A stretch of 64,000 nt of DNA from Mastigamoeba balamuthi (lineage: Eukaryota > Evosea > Mastigamoebida > Mastigamoebidae): NCBI GenBank assembly GCA_902651635.1, contig CACRSC010000004.1, positions 350,046-414,045 of the forward strand. Direction: 5' to 3'. Each line of letters starts with the position of its first letter. Within the stretch, counting starts at the first letter, position 1. Below, one piece after another: positions 11,932 to 21,361 of the stretch. The notes below the pieces were generated by a model, which worked only from the letters and a program-made list of their open reading frames with translations, did no database searches and was not told the DNA's origin. A program made the position numbers and the translations under genes.

Positions 11932-13680
11932 ATGATGGGCCACCTCAGCCGCAGGCTCGCACCCGTCCTGCACCTCCTCTCCGAGTGCCTGCAGCCCCGG
12001 GCCCACGAGGGCAGCGACGCCCAGAGCGAGCTGATGACCGTCACCGGTGCGCCACACTCGGCAACGTGCACACACCAGCAGATCCGTGCACACACGCCCG
12101 AACCGGCGACGTGGGGGTCCCTCAGCCTCCCCGCCGGTGCGCGCACCATCAGCTTTGCCACGCCGGAAATGCTATTCTCGGGTTTTGCGTTTTCCGCGCT
12201 TTTGTCCGGAAAGGCCCTTGGGTATCGGACCGTCTCTTCTGACACCTCCGGTCGGAAAACGCTCCAGTCGTGCGCGCACGGATGCCCGGCTGCGGCGACT
12301 CCGAGGCGCCCGTCGTCGTCAGAATCGACGCGGGCGGCGACATCGCGCTGCAGACGCGCTGCGCCCCGGCGCACTCGCCCGAGTGGAACGAGCCGCTCGA
12401 GTTTGTGCGCGCGTCGGCCAGCGACTCGCGCAGCGTCAGCGTCAAGCTGGTGGAGATGGGCCACGCCGACGGCCTCCTCACCGAGCGCGTCGTGGTGCGA
12501 GATCGCATTTTTGTCGTCTCTCGGGTTTTCCGGCAATTGATTGTTTCAAAATTTGCAGGCCGAGAGATGTGTGACGCTGCGCCCGCAGGCGCCGGTCGAA
12601 GCCCAGCACGAGGAGTTTGAGCAGACCATCAAGCTGCCCGGGAAGGTCGAGCTGGATGTCCGAGTGAAGATCGGCCCTGTGAGTCCCTCGCCCTCGATCT
12701 CTGCCTCCCTGTCCTTTGGCGATCTGACCGCCTGGGGTGCACTATTCTTCAACAGATCCTCAAGCCCGAGAGCAAGTACGAGCTGGAGGAGAAGCTCGGA
12801 GAGGGGGCGCACAGCTGCGTGTTCGATGCCGTCGAGAGGACGACTGGCCAGCACTACGCCGCCAAGATTGTGCACAGGGAGCTGCAGACCGCAGCGGACA
12901 AGCTGGGCCTCGCCCGAGAGATCTCTATCATGTTCGCAGCACCAGCGCAGCCACCGCTTATCTTATCCCTCAAACCACCTCTGACGCACTCAATCCCCTC
13001 CAAAGGCGCGGGCTGGACCACGACAACATCGTGAGGCTGCACGAGGTGTTCCAGACAAAGGGGCGCGTAGTGCTGATCATGGAGCGCGTCCCCGGGGGCG
13101 ACCTGCTGCACGAGATTGTCCGCAGGGGCAAGTTCACCGAAGAGGACGCGCGGCCCCTCTTCAGGCAGATCGTCTCTGCTGTGGACCACCTGCACGCGCG
13201 CGGCATCGCGCACCGCGACCTCAAGCCCGAGAACATCCTCGTCACCGACGCCGAGCACCCCTGCGCCAAGCTGGGCGACTTTGGGCTCGCGGTAGACACC
13301 ACCTCCTACCCGATGGTCTCGGTGGCGGGGTCGCCCTGCTATGTGGCACCGGAGATCCTGAAGCTGCAAAAGTACACGACGCAGTGCGATGTGTGGTCGC
13401 TGGGCGTCATCCTGTTCGTGATGCTCAGCGGGTGCCTGCCGTTCCACAGCGATAACCGGAAACAGCTGTACGAGATGATCGAGAACAACCCTGTTCCCCT
13501 CGACAACGCAAAATTGAAGTCAATAAGCCCCGAAGGTTCGCACTCCCCGGCGCACGCGAGCACGTGAGCTAACCCCGCCTGCTCGCAGCTAAGGACCTGC
13601 TCGGGAAGATGTTGGACAGGGATCCGCAGCGCCGACTTACGGCACGCCAAATACTCGCTTCGCCCTGGCTCAGCTGTTGA
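11932..13680 (+). CDS. C2-domain Ser/Thr protein kinase, CAMK-like, copy 2
   Basis: Six exons (11932-12046, 12268-12494, 12559-12678, 12756-12931, 13006-13535, 13589-13680) give about 419 residues. It has the same layout as the upstream copy: N-terminal segment, C2-like domain (VVVRIDAGG, SPEWNEPLEFV), then a complete kinase domain with [30 protein letters not shown] and GSPCYVAPE. Exon 1 (115 bases) and exon 4 (176 bases) are the same length as in copy 1. Exon 5 (530 bases) equals exons 5, 6 and 7 of copy 1 added together, so the paralogues differ by clean intron gain or loss. Two start codons lie in tandem (11932 and 11935); the first is used here. The substrate is unknown. Confidence 0.88.
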
Positions 13681-13830
13681 GCCAGTTTACGCAGCGACAG
13701 GGCTGGCAATCCTCACGCGCACGCAATTCAGCAAAACACGCACGCACACTGAAAGAGTTAGACAGCAACAACGACGAGGTAACCGTCAGTGCTGTGTCTG
13801 GTGTGTCAGGACGGCAGGGTGCGGCGCTCA

Positions 13831-15440
13831 TCAGCACCCGAGGCCGTGCAGGTGGTCCAGGAACGCTGCTCTCTTGTCGGACCCCTCGGCACCCGTGATG
13901 GCCAGCATGTGGCTCCGAATCGAGGGCGTCGCGAACGCGAACTCGAGCTGCAAGCCGAGCCCGCCTGCCTCCTGCTGGTCCAGCACTCCGCTCTCGACGA
14001 GACTCTGTTGCTCGTCGGCTGCACGCTCGTTGAGAAACGTGGCAGCCACACAAGAGGCCCCGCACAGGCGAGGGCAGCCTCGAGACTCGACTGGGGCAGG
14101 CGGCCGCTGTGGCTGTCGACGAGGGCCATTACGACCTTCCACACCCTGCAGGGGCGCCCGTCGTCGCCGTCGTCGAGCCGCAGAGCTGCCACGGCGGCCT
14201 CGGCGCGCGCCCGCAGCGTCGACTCGAACTGCGAGACAAGGAGCGGGCCCTTCCTGCGCAACGCTGCAAACTCTGAGAGCAGCCCGAGCCTCCCGCCAGT
14301 GAGCTCCGCGAGCTTCGTGGAGTCCTCCCCGGAGAGCTTCAGCCACGGCAGCATCGCGGCAGTCGTGTCTTTGGACAGATCGCCCACGTGGGTGAACGCC
14401 TCTGGGCCAGCATCTGCTGGGGCTGTCAACGCTGCCTTGGGATGTGAGTGGCCGTGTTCGTGCCTGTGAAGAACAACGAGAGCGCGTCGCTGTCTACGAC
14501 GAAGACGGTCATCATGACCTGGTCTGCTGCCAGGGACGATGCGAACCGCTTAAGCCTCTCCACGACGTCAGCGCTCGACGACCCGCTTGACACCCCGTCC
14601 ACAACGAGCACCGCCCTCTCGAACCTTGTCGAGCGGTTGCTGAGCGACACGCACGAGGGATGATGGGCTGCCCAGTACCGGAATCTCCTGTGCGCCCGCG
14701 CGGCAGCTGCGAGGACCTCGAGGGCCCTCTCCAGCCTCGCGCTGCTGTTTGCCGTCTCCGCTGCGCTGGGCAGCGCGTCCCCGAGGGCCAGCTCGAGTCC
14801 CTCGGCCGTCGCGCTCGGCACGTACAGGGCAGCCGAGCGCCCGTCGAGAGACCTCCGCACCAGCGTCGTCTTGCCGCTGCCCCGGGGCCCGTAGATGACG
14901 CGGAACGGGGAGGGCACCCTGGCGGACCCCCCAGCCGGCAGCGACAGCGCCCTGCTCACCGCGGCCTCGTCGGACCCGCGCGGGATATAAGCGATCGCGA
15001 GGCCGCTCGTCCTGTCGCGCGCGTCTGGCGCGCCGGTGAACACGCTCGCCTGGCGGGGCGGCGTCAGCGACTGTGCCTCACGCGCCACGGGCGGACTCGA
15101 CCCTGGCGGGAGCACCGGGTGGGCAGCGGGCGGTGGGTGCTCACCAGGGCCAGTGCAGTCCAGACCCAGACCGCTGCCACGACGACGCCAGACACGGCCG
15201 CCTGTTGGCGGGCACCGGCGGTTCAGCTTTGCCGCACCAAGTGGGGCTTACGAGCGTGAAGGCGGTCGGTGCGAGGGCTCCGCAGCGCCGCGACGGGGCC
15301 GTAGGCTGTTTCTCGACAGGCGCGCTCTTCCTGGCGGCATGGGGCGACGAGCGCTCTCCCTCTGCGTCGCGCTGCTTCACGGAAGAGCCTCCCTTGGCGG
15401 CAACTTGGCGTTGGCGCGGTCCCTCGGGGTTCCTTACCAT
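13831..15440 (-). CDS. Membrane-anchored P-loop ATPase, archaeal-ATPase/STAND-like
   Basis: Five exons (15252-15440, 15145-15201, 14464-15070, 14066-14431, 13831-14018, read right to left) give about 468 residues. A basic N-terminus is followed by one transmembrane segment at about residues 64-82 (AVSGVVVAAVWVWTALAL), which is encoded almost entirely by the 57-base second exon. The soluble part has a Walker A motif (YGPRGSGKTTL), a Walker B-like strand (AVLVVDGV), then FTHVGDLSKD and LTGGRLGLL, the helical pattern typical of AAA/archaeal-type ATPases with a winged-helix tail. The intron at 14432-14463 is only 32 bases and begins GC, not GT. The protein is probably on a membrane with the ATPase facing the cytosol or organelle matrix; which membrane cannot be told. 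I know no characterised counterpart. Confidence 0.75.
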
Positions 15441-15784
15441 AGCGCTGCCGCTGCTTTGCGTGCGAAAATATCTTCATAATATCCCCAGTTGCCCGGCTAA
15501 TGTAAGAAAAAGCAACTGCTATCTCTATCTCAGAAAGGCCAGTGGCAACGGAACTCGGGAAAGACCAGAAAAGGGCAACGGGGATTTGTAAGATGAAGGG
15601 ACGACATCGCTGTTACGACGATTTGTGTTCGTGTGGCGCGCTGCTGGCCGGGGGCGAACCCCGTCCGCCGTTCAAGCGGGGGGAAGGCGCCGCCCGGCCA
15701 GCGCCGCGCAGCCGTTGGAGCACCGCGCGGCACCAGCCGCCACCTCCGGGGAGGCCGAATATCTCAAGATTTCTCGCGAGATAT
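15441..15784. other. Intergenic region, no gene seen
   Basis: The upstream region of the ATPase gene meets the 3' end of the P2 gene. An AT-rich patch with AATATCTTC lies near 15470, just before the ATPase start, and AGATATTTAG lies just beyond the P2 stop. No coding frame is supported. Confidence 0.35.
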
Positions 15785-16123
15785 TTAGTCGAAGAGGGAG
15801 AGACCCATGTCGGCCTCCTCCTCCTCCTCCTCCTCCTTCTTCTCCTCCTTCTTCTTCTCCTCGTGCGCGGCGGCGGCGGGGGCCGAAGAGGCGGCGGCGG
15901 CGGGGGCAGCGGCGGCGGCGGCGACCGCGATCGAGCCCATCTTCTTCTTGCCCTCCTCGATGAGCTCGAAGACGTTCTTGCCCGACAGCTCCTTCAGCAG
16001 CTGCTCGATCTTGGCGTCGTCGGCCTTGGCCGAGACCGACTCGAGGATCGCCTTGATGTCCTCGGCCTTGGGGTTGGCGTTGCCACCGAGCACGGCGAGC
16101 AAGTATGCGGCGATGTGCTTCAT
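15785..16123 (-). CDS. RPLP2: 60S acidic ribosomal protein P2
   Basis: A single open frame of 112 residues starts at MKHIAAYLLAVLGG. This and the following KAEDIKAILESV are the conserved N-terminal dimerisation helices of P2. An alanine-rich hinge and a Glu/Lys-rich linker lead to the universal tail EADMGLSLFD, which contacts elongation factors at the ribosomal stalk. Its length is normal for the family. The frame is open a little upstream, but CTGCAG directly before the ATG looks like a 3' splice site, so an intron in the 5' leader is likely. The protein works with P0 and P1 in the GTPase-associated centre. Confidence 0.97.
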   Translation of the reverse strand: MKHIAAYLLAVLGGNANPKAEDIKAILESVSAKADDAKIEQLLKELSGKNVFELIEEGKKKMGSIAVAAAAAAPAAAASSAPAAAAHEEKKKEEKKEEEEEEEADMGLSLFD

Positions 16124-16657
16124 CTTACTCTGCAGGGCGCACAGCACACAACACAATTGTCAGCCCACAGGGGGGTCCCACGCGGGGAGGAGGAGAAGTG
16201 AAGCGAGGGGTGGGCGGGGCGGGGAAAGAGCGGACAGAGGACGGGCGAACCGCGGTTTAAGTGCTAGGACAGAAGGGCACTACAAAGAAAGAAAGGCAGG
16301 GAGCGGCGCCCCAGACAATTTTTTCGCTCGGCCCGCGCACGAATCGCGTCATCGTTTGCGTCATCGCTGACATCAACAGTTTTCCTCTGTCCTCCCTGTT
16401 GGCCGGGGTCGCTGGGCGTCGGCAGCCCAGAGCGCGCCGCCGAGCGCTGCCGTCTTCCGGCACATCTGGCGCAAACCCACGCACCCAATGCCTCATTTGT
16501 CCGACACGTGTTTTTCCGTTTTCTCTCGCCGTAGATTCGTGATTCCCCTGCTCCATCGTATCTCGCCCCCTCGGCTCTCGTGCCCCAAAAGCGTTTATTT
16601 CGTAGTCCCCCGCCGCTGCCTACTCACCACCCGCACACGTCCGAGCCCCCCCGGGGA
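16124..16657. promoter_or_regulatory. Divergent intergenic region between P2 and CDP-DAG synthase
   Basis: The two flanking genes diverge, so both promoters should lie in these 534 bases. A probable 5'-leader intron of the P2 gene occupies the left end. No TATA-like box or coding frame stands out. Confidence 0.35.
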
Positions 16658-18377
16658 ATGCAGAGGAAGACCAAGCACGCCACGTCTCCCGCCAGGGCCC
16701 GCAGGGGCGGCGGCCCGCTCGAGGTCGAGGAGCTGCGCGGCGTCGACCCGCGCTCCGAGAGCGAGTCCCAGGGCGAGACCGACGACGACACGCGGTCGCC
16801 GCCGCCCCCGCCCCCGCCGCAGCCCGGGGCGCGCTGGCGCACGTGGGCCGTCCGCACGCCGACGACGCTGGCGATGATATTCGGGTTCCTGTTCCTGCTG
16901 TGGCTCGGGCACTGGGCCTGCGTCGCCCTCATCGTCTTCCTCGAGGCCGCCGTCTTCCGCGAGACCATGGGCATCGCCTCGCGGGGCAACAGGGAGAGGG
17001 CCGCGCCCAGCACCTCCGCCTTCATCAACTGGTGCGCGCCCTCTGCGAGCGCGCGCAACCACGGGCGCGGCGACAGCGTCGCTCGTTTGTTGTTCTTTTT
17101 TGTTGTTTTTTTCCTGTTGGAATTGAATCGCCCAATTGCTGACTGGGCGTGCCCACGAACAGGTCGCTGTTCATCCTGGCCGTCTCGTACTTCATGGTGA
17201 GGCAGCTGGGCACGTCGTTCCACGACCAGCTCATGGCGATCGACGACGTCCAGATGTACTACAGCCGCCACAGCTTCATCTTCTTCTGCCTCTACCTCGC
17301 AGGCACGCAAACGGGGGAAAAATCTCGTCGGGATAGGGCGTCCCCCCACCAGTGACGCCAGTACAATGACTCACTCCCACCGGGGCGTGTTCAGTTTTCG
17401 TCGCGTTTGTCGCTTCGCTCGAGAAGGGCAAGTACAAGGCGCAGTTTGTCCAGCTCGCGTGGTCGCACATGATCGTGTTCTTCGTCGTCATACAGGTATC
17501 TGAGACCTGCTCCCGCGCGTCTCTTCCCACGATCCCCCCGCTGACGCGGCCGCCGGGACCCAGTGCTCGTTCTGGATCAAGAACACGTTTGACGGCCTCA
17601 TCTGGCTGATGCTGCCGTCGTCCATGGTGATCAACAACGACATCTTTGCTGTGCGCCAGCCGAGCAACGCTTGCGCGCAAGTATCCGACTGACAGAGCGT
17701 TATCCGAACACCCGCCCTGGCGCAGTTCATCTTCGGGTTCTTCTTTGGAAAGACGCCGCTGATCAAGCTGAGCCCCAAGAAGACGTGGGAGGGCTTCATC
17801 GGGGGCGCTCTGGCCACCTTTGTGTGGGCGTGGTTCTTTGCGGCCCTCCTCGCCAAGTCCCAGTTCCTCATCTGCCCCAAGACTGTCCGCTCTCGCAACT
17901 CCCCCACACTCCCCAGATTCTGACCAGCGATTCCAGGATCTCTACGCCTGGGGCGAGGTGTGCGAGCCGAACCCCGTGTTCCTCCCGCACGACTACGACA
18001 CGCCCTCGTGGCTCGTGCCGGTCATCGGCAACCGCACGTTCACGTTCCTGCCGATCCAGTTCCACGCGCTCGCCCTCGCCGCGTTCAGCTCGTCGGTGGC
18101 CCCGTTTGGCGGCTTCTTTGCCAGCGGCGTCAAGAGGGCCTTCAAGCTCAAGGACTTTGCGGACAAGATCCCCGGCCACGGGGGCGTGACGGACAGGATG
18201 GACTGCCAGTTCCTGATGGGCACGTTCACGAGCCTGTACCTGACGACGTTCATCATGACGCCGGACCCCGTCAGCAAGATCATGACGAGCATCGCGAAGC
18301 TCTCGCCCGTGCAGCAGCTCGAGCTGCTCGAGCGCCTCAAGCACTTCATGTCGGCCAAGGGCATCGCGCTGCCTTGA
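16658..18377 (+). CDS. CDS1: Phosphatidate cytidylyltransferase (CDP-diacylglycerol synthase)
   Basis: It converts phosphatidic acid and CTP to CDP-diacylglycerol, the precursor of phosphatidylinositol and cardiolipin, in the ER or inner mitochondrial membrane. The protein has a low-complexity acidic and proline-rich N-terminus, about eight hydrophobic helices, and the full family signature [20 protein letters not shown] followed by GVTDRMD near the C-terminus. [19 protein letters not shown], another hallmark of the eukaryotic enzyme, lies in the middle. At least six exons are needed. The intron at 17303-17394 begins AG|GCACG and ends CAG, a GC-AG intron that the reading frame requires. The start at 16658 is the first ATG in frame. 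The identification is firm. Confidence 0.96.
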
Positions 18378-18642
18378 CTCTCCCCTCCTCCCCCGCCGAC
18401 TTTCGCGCTCGTGCGTGAACGGGGGGTGTGAGTGCCGGGAGACGATACAACAATCTGCTATTATTCGCATCCCCCTGCTTGCTCCCCTGGTCGCCTGCTG
18501 GCAGAGAAACGGGCCACCCGCAAGGGTCTTAAATCACCACCAGTATTTTACTTGGTGCTTTCGTGCTTCCCAGTCAAGCACGCGATGCCAGGCACAACTG
18601 CCTGTGAGCCACGGGATCCCCCAAACACCAGCAAGTCCCGAG

Positions 18643-19338
18643 CTACGCATTCAGCGCACGCCCGCGCAGCAGTGCCCCTGCAAACACGGCAAACTGCGCA
18701 ACGCAACGCAACGCGTGAGTAATGGCAGCTTGCCCCCTGCAGTGTATGCGCGAGCAGCGCACCTGGCCGAATGACGTGGCGAAGAGGCCAGCCGCTGCGA
18801 ATCCCAGGGAGGTGCTGTCCGAACTCCTCGAGTGCTTCAGGCAGACGTCAGTTTCCCCTTCTCGCGATTCAATTGCTTCCCACAACGACGAGGGCAGGCC
18901 AGGGCGGAGGGCGGGTGACGCGAGGTGACGCACCTTGGCGCAGACGATGCCGAGGAAGAAGGCCCACACGGCGCACGTGAAGCTGATGAGGGTGGCGGCG
19001 TGGACGAGGCCGTCGCCCTGCTGGCTCGGCAGGAACGACACGAGGACCAGCACGGGCCCCGCCACGACGCCCGCGTACGACACAAAGTCGAACGTGTGGC
19101 CCCACGAGGCGTAGGCGATGGCCGCGATGAAGAACCCGCCCCACGCGACGAGCGTCCCGGCGACGGTGGCGAGGAACGGGGGGTCGAACAGCAGCGACGA
19201 CGCCGACGAGGGCGGCGGCAGCGGCGCGTGGCGGACGGCCGTGGCTGCGGGCTCGCGGGCCTCGGGGTGCGCAGAGGGCGCTGGGGCAGCCGCGGGGGCC
19301 GACTGAGAGGCGTCGGGGATGGACTCGTAGGCGGACAT
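18643..19338 (-). CDS. Small four-transmembrane protein, unrecognised
   Basis: Three exons encode roughly 190 residues. A disordered Ala/Pro-rich N-terminus of about 55 residues starts with MSAYESIPDASQ. Four hydrophobic helices follow (LATVAGTLVAWGGFFIAAIA; YAGVVAGPVLVLVSFL; AATLISFTCAVWAFFLGIVC; and LGFAAAGLFATSFGQ joined to FAVFAGALL across the last intron). Topology and spacing loosely recall the TMEM50 family, but I see no diagnostic motif and do not assign it. The two introns begin GTGCGTCACC and GTGCGCTGC. Its convergent neighbour, CDP-DAG synthase, ends 265 bases away. Confidence 0.65.
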   Translation of the reverse strand: MSAYESIPDASQSAPAAAPAPSAHPEAREPAATAVRHAPLPPPSSASSLLFDPPFLATVAGTLVAWGGFFIAAIAYASWGHTFDFVSYAGVVAGPVLVLVSFLPSQQGDGLVHAATLISFTCAVWAFFLGIVCAKVRHLASPALRPGLPSSLWEAIESREGETDVCLKHSRSSDSTSLGFAAAGLFATSFGQVRCSRIHCRGQAAITHALRCVAQFAVFAGALLRGRALNA

Positions 19339-19545
19339 TGGTGCGGGCGGTGCGGGATGTCTGTTGGGGGTGGGGTGTGCGGTGGGCACCGGGAAAGGAA
19401 GATTTTGATCTGCGTTACGTATCTTATCATACACAATCTACAGGAATTCAACTCAACGTTCACCTCTGAGCACCACCCCATGCCCTCAGTGTCATCCAGA
19501 ATGGTTCTGTTCGTTTTGCAAGTGAGGAGGGGCGTGTTTGGTGTT

Positions 19546-20931
19546 TCAAGGATACTGCCTTGTGAGCTTCTTCTTGTCGTACTTGGCCATGGTCGTTTTG
19601 AGAACTGAACCCCAGCGGTCCCAGATCCCGTTGAAGAGCGGCTTCGCCGGGTCTCCGGGGATGTCCTTGCGGCCCCACACCGACCTGACATGCGCGAGGC
19701 TCGCCTTGCCCCCCGAAATATAGTCGTACCCTCTGGCGGTCATCACGTCGTGAATGGAGGACCCCCACACGCGCTCCGGGATGCACATCATCTTGGGCGG
19801 CGACACGAGTCTGTGGACCGGCTGGCGGAACTGGTCCAGCAGCAAGCGGTCGGGGTCGTACTGGACGTCCTGAGGGTAGGGCCCGATCTCGGCCCCGAAC
19901 CAGATCCTCGCGCAGCCCGACGACTTGCTGCTGTTGAGGTTGCGCCAGACGCCCTCGAGGAACTGGCCGTCGCGGTCGTCGAGGAACTCGTCCATGTCCC
20001 AGAGCGTGACGAGGTCGACGTGGCCGCGCGCGTGGAACATGCAGTGCGCCAGCAGCTCGCGCTGGTCCCAGAAGTACAGGGAGTTGCGCACGTTCTCGGG
20101 CTTGTTCGACATGTACGGAACCCTGCGCACGACGACGCTGCCCGGGGCCCCGCCGATGTTGAGGTCCTTCACGACGTCGGCGTACGAGACGTTGAGCTCG
20201 GTCCTGTCGTAGATCCAGAACTGGGAGATGCCCAGCAGCTTGTGGTACTCGATCCACTCGGCAGCCACATAGGGCCTCACGGTGTACGTCAGAGGCGCCA
20301 GGCACGCGCCGATCCTCGGCCTCCCCGAGCTCTGCAACTTCGGGCGAGCGCAGAACTGGACGCTGACGTGGGCCTGGTCTGGTCCCTGCCCAAACTGGAC
20401 CTCGATTTTGTCCTTGCCGCTCCTGAGCAGCGCAGAGGCGTCGAGTTCAACGCCCGGGCACTGCATCACCGACGACGAGCCCCCGCCGTCGACGATGGTG
20501 CACCGCCTCCACGCACTGGCGTTGCCGGCGACGCGCGCTGTGACGTTCCTGATGTGCTCCGAGGCGTGCTTGATGGGGTGCGAGAGCAGGGAGCCGCCCC
20601 TGCTGAAGGTCACGTCGGGGGCCTCGGCGTACGTGGCGAACGTGGCGCCGCCCCTGTGGACGCCCTCGTTGATGTCCCCGGCGACGACCCAGAACGTGCC
20701 GGCGGGGCTCGGCGGGGCCAGCGTGAAGGAGACGGGAAACAGGGAGTCGGTGCAGGGCTCCCACCTCAGGCCATCTGCCTGGGGAACGGGGGCGGGCACT
20801 GGTACTGGTACTGCGTCACCGGGGGCCAAGCGGTCGTGGACCTTCTGCTCGGGCGACACGGGTCGCAGGAGGAGCGTGAAGGCGACGCAGAGACACACAG
20901 CCAGCAGCAGGAGAGCGCGGGCGCGAGACAT
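19546..20931 (-). CDS. GT92 (DUF23-type) glycosyltransferase, type II membrane protein
   Basis: A single exon encodes 461 residues. The N-terminus is an uncleaved signal anchor (ALLLLAVCLCVAFTLLL), placing the enzyme in the Golgi or ER lumen. The C-terminal 260 residues match the GT92 family: AEWIEYHKLLGISQFWIYD at the start of the fold, the metal-binding segment LWDMDEFLDD, and the helical YFWDQRELLAHC region. Characterised GT92 enzymes add galactose to N-glycan cores; the donor and acceptor here are unknown. Several N-x-S/T sequons in the lumenal part agree with a secretory location. The middle region (residues about 60-215) is a beta-rich stem I do not recognise. It is one of few intronless genes in the window. 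Confidence 0.85.
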   Translation of the reverse strand: MSRARALLLLAVCLCVAFTLLLRPVSPEQKVHDRLAPGDAVPVPVPAPVPQADGLRWEPCTDSLFPVSFTLAPPSPAGTFWVVAGDINEGVHRGGATFATYAEAPDVTFSRGGSLLSHPIKHASEHIRNVTARVAGNASAWRRCTIVDGGGSSSVMQCPGVELDASALLRSGKDKIEVQFGQGPDQAHVSVQFCARPKLQSSGRPRIGACLAPLTYTVRPYVAAEWIEYHKLLGISQFWIYDRTELNVSYADVVKDLNIGGAPGSVVVRRVPYMSNKPENVRNSLYFWDQRELLAHCMFHARGHVDLVTLWDMDEFLDDRDGQFLEGVWRNLNSSKSSGCARIWFGAEIGPYPQDVQYDPDRLLLDQFRQPVHRLVSPPKMMCIPERVWGSSIHDVMTARGYDYISGGKASLAHVRSVWGRKDIPGDPAKPLFNGIWDRWGSVLKTTMAKYDKKKLTRQYP

Positions 20932-21361
20932 TTTCTCCTAGTTGCTGCAAAACTGCACCGGCCTGATGCAGGTTTCGTCAGGAGCCACATGAATCTTGGT
21001 TTCCAAACTTCGAATCGGGCCCCGAAAGGTTCCAAGCGACCTGTGCTCAAAGTCCCACTGTCGTCCGACCTCGAGGCCGTCGCGGTTGCCTGCCGGTATT
21101 TGCAAGATATCTTCTGCCTCACATCAAGTAGTTCCACAATAACATAAGAACAACTAACTGTCTTTCAGGGCCCGCGTCCCAGCGGTTAGCCATCTCCGGC
21201 GGCACATGTTCGAGAGCGTCCTGAGCGCCATCGCGCGAAGTCCAGCGGTTGCACGCCATCCAGTCTGAAAAATCAGAACAACCCCCAGATACTGCAGGTC
21301 ATAATCTCTTGGCAGATTCTACCTGAGCGGGTGTTGTATCGGTTTGTCTCTGCATCAGTGC
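20932..21361. promoter_or_regulatory. Divergent intergenic region between glycosyltransferase and CLU-domain genes
   Basis: The 430 bases separate divergent starts. An AT-rich CAAGATATCTTC palindromic element at about 21104-21116 resembles motifs near other gene starts in this window. No coding frame is supported. Confidence 0.4.

Noticed and set aside
11463-12536. Minus-strand frame of 357 codons spanning the kinase spacer and copy 2
   Set aside because: It runs antisense through the conserved C2-like exon and shows no domain.
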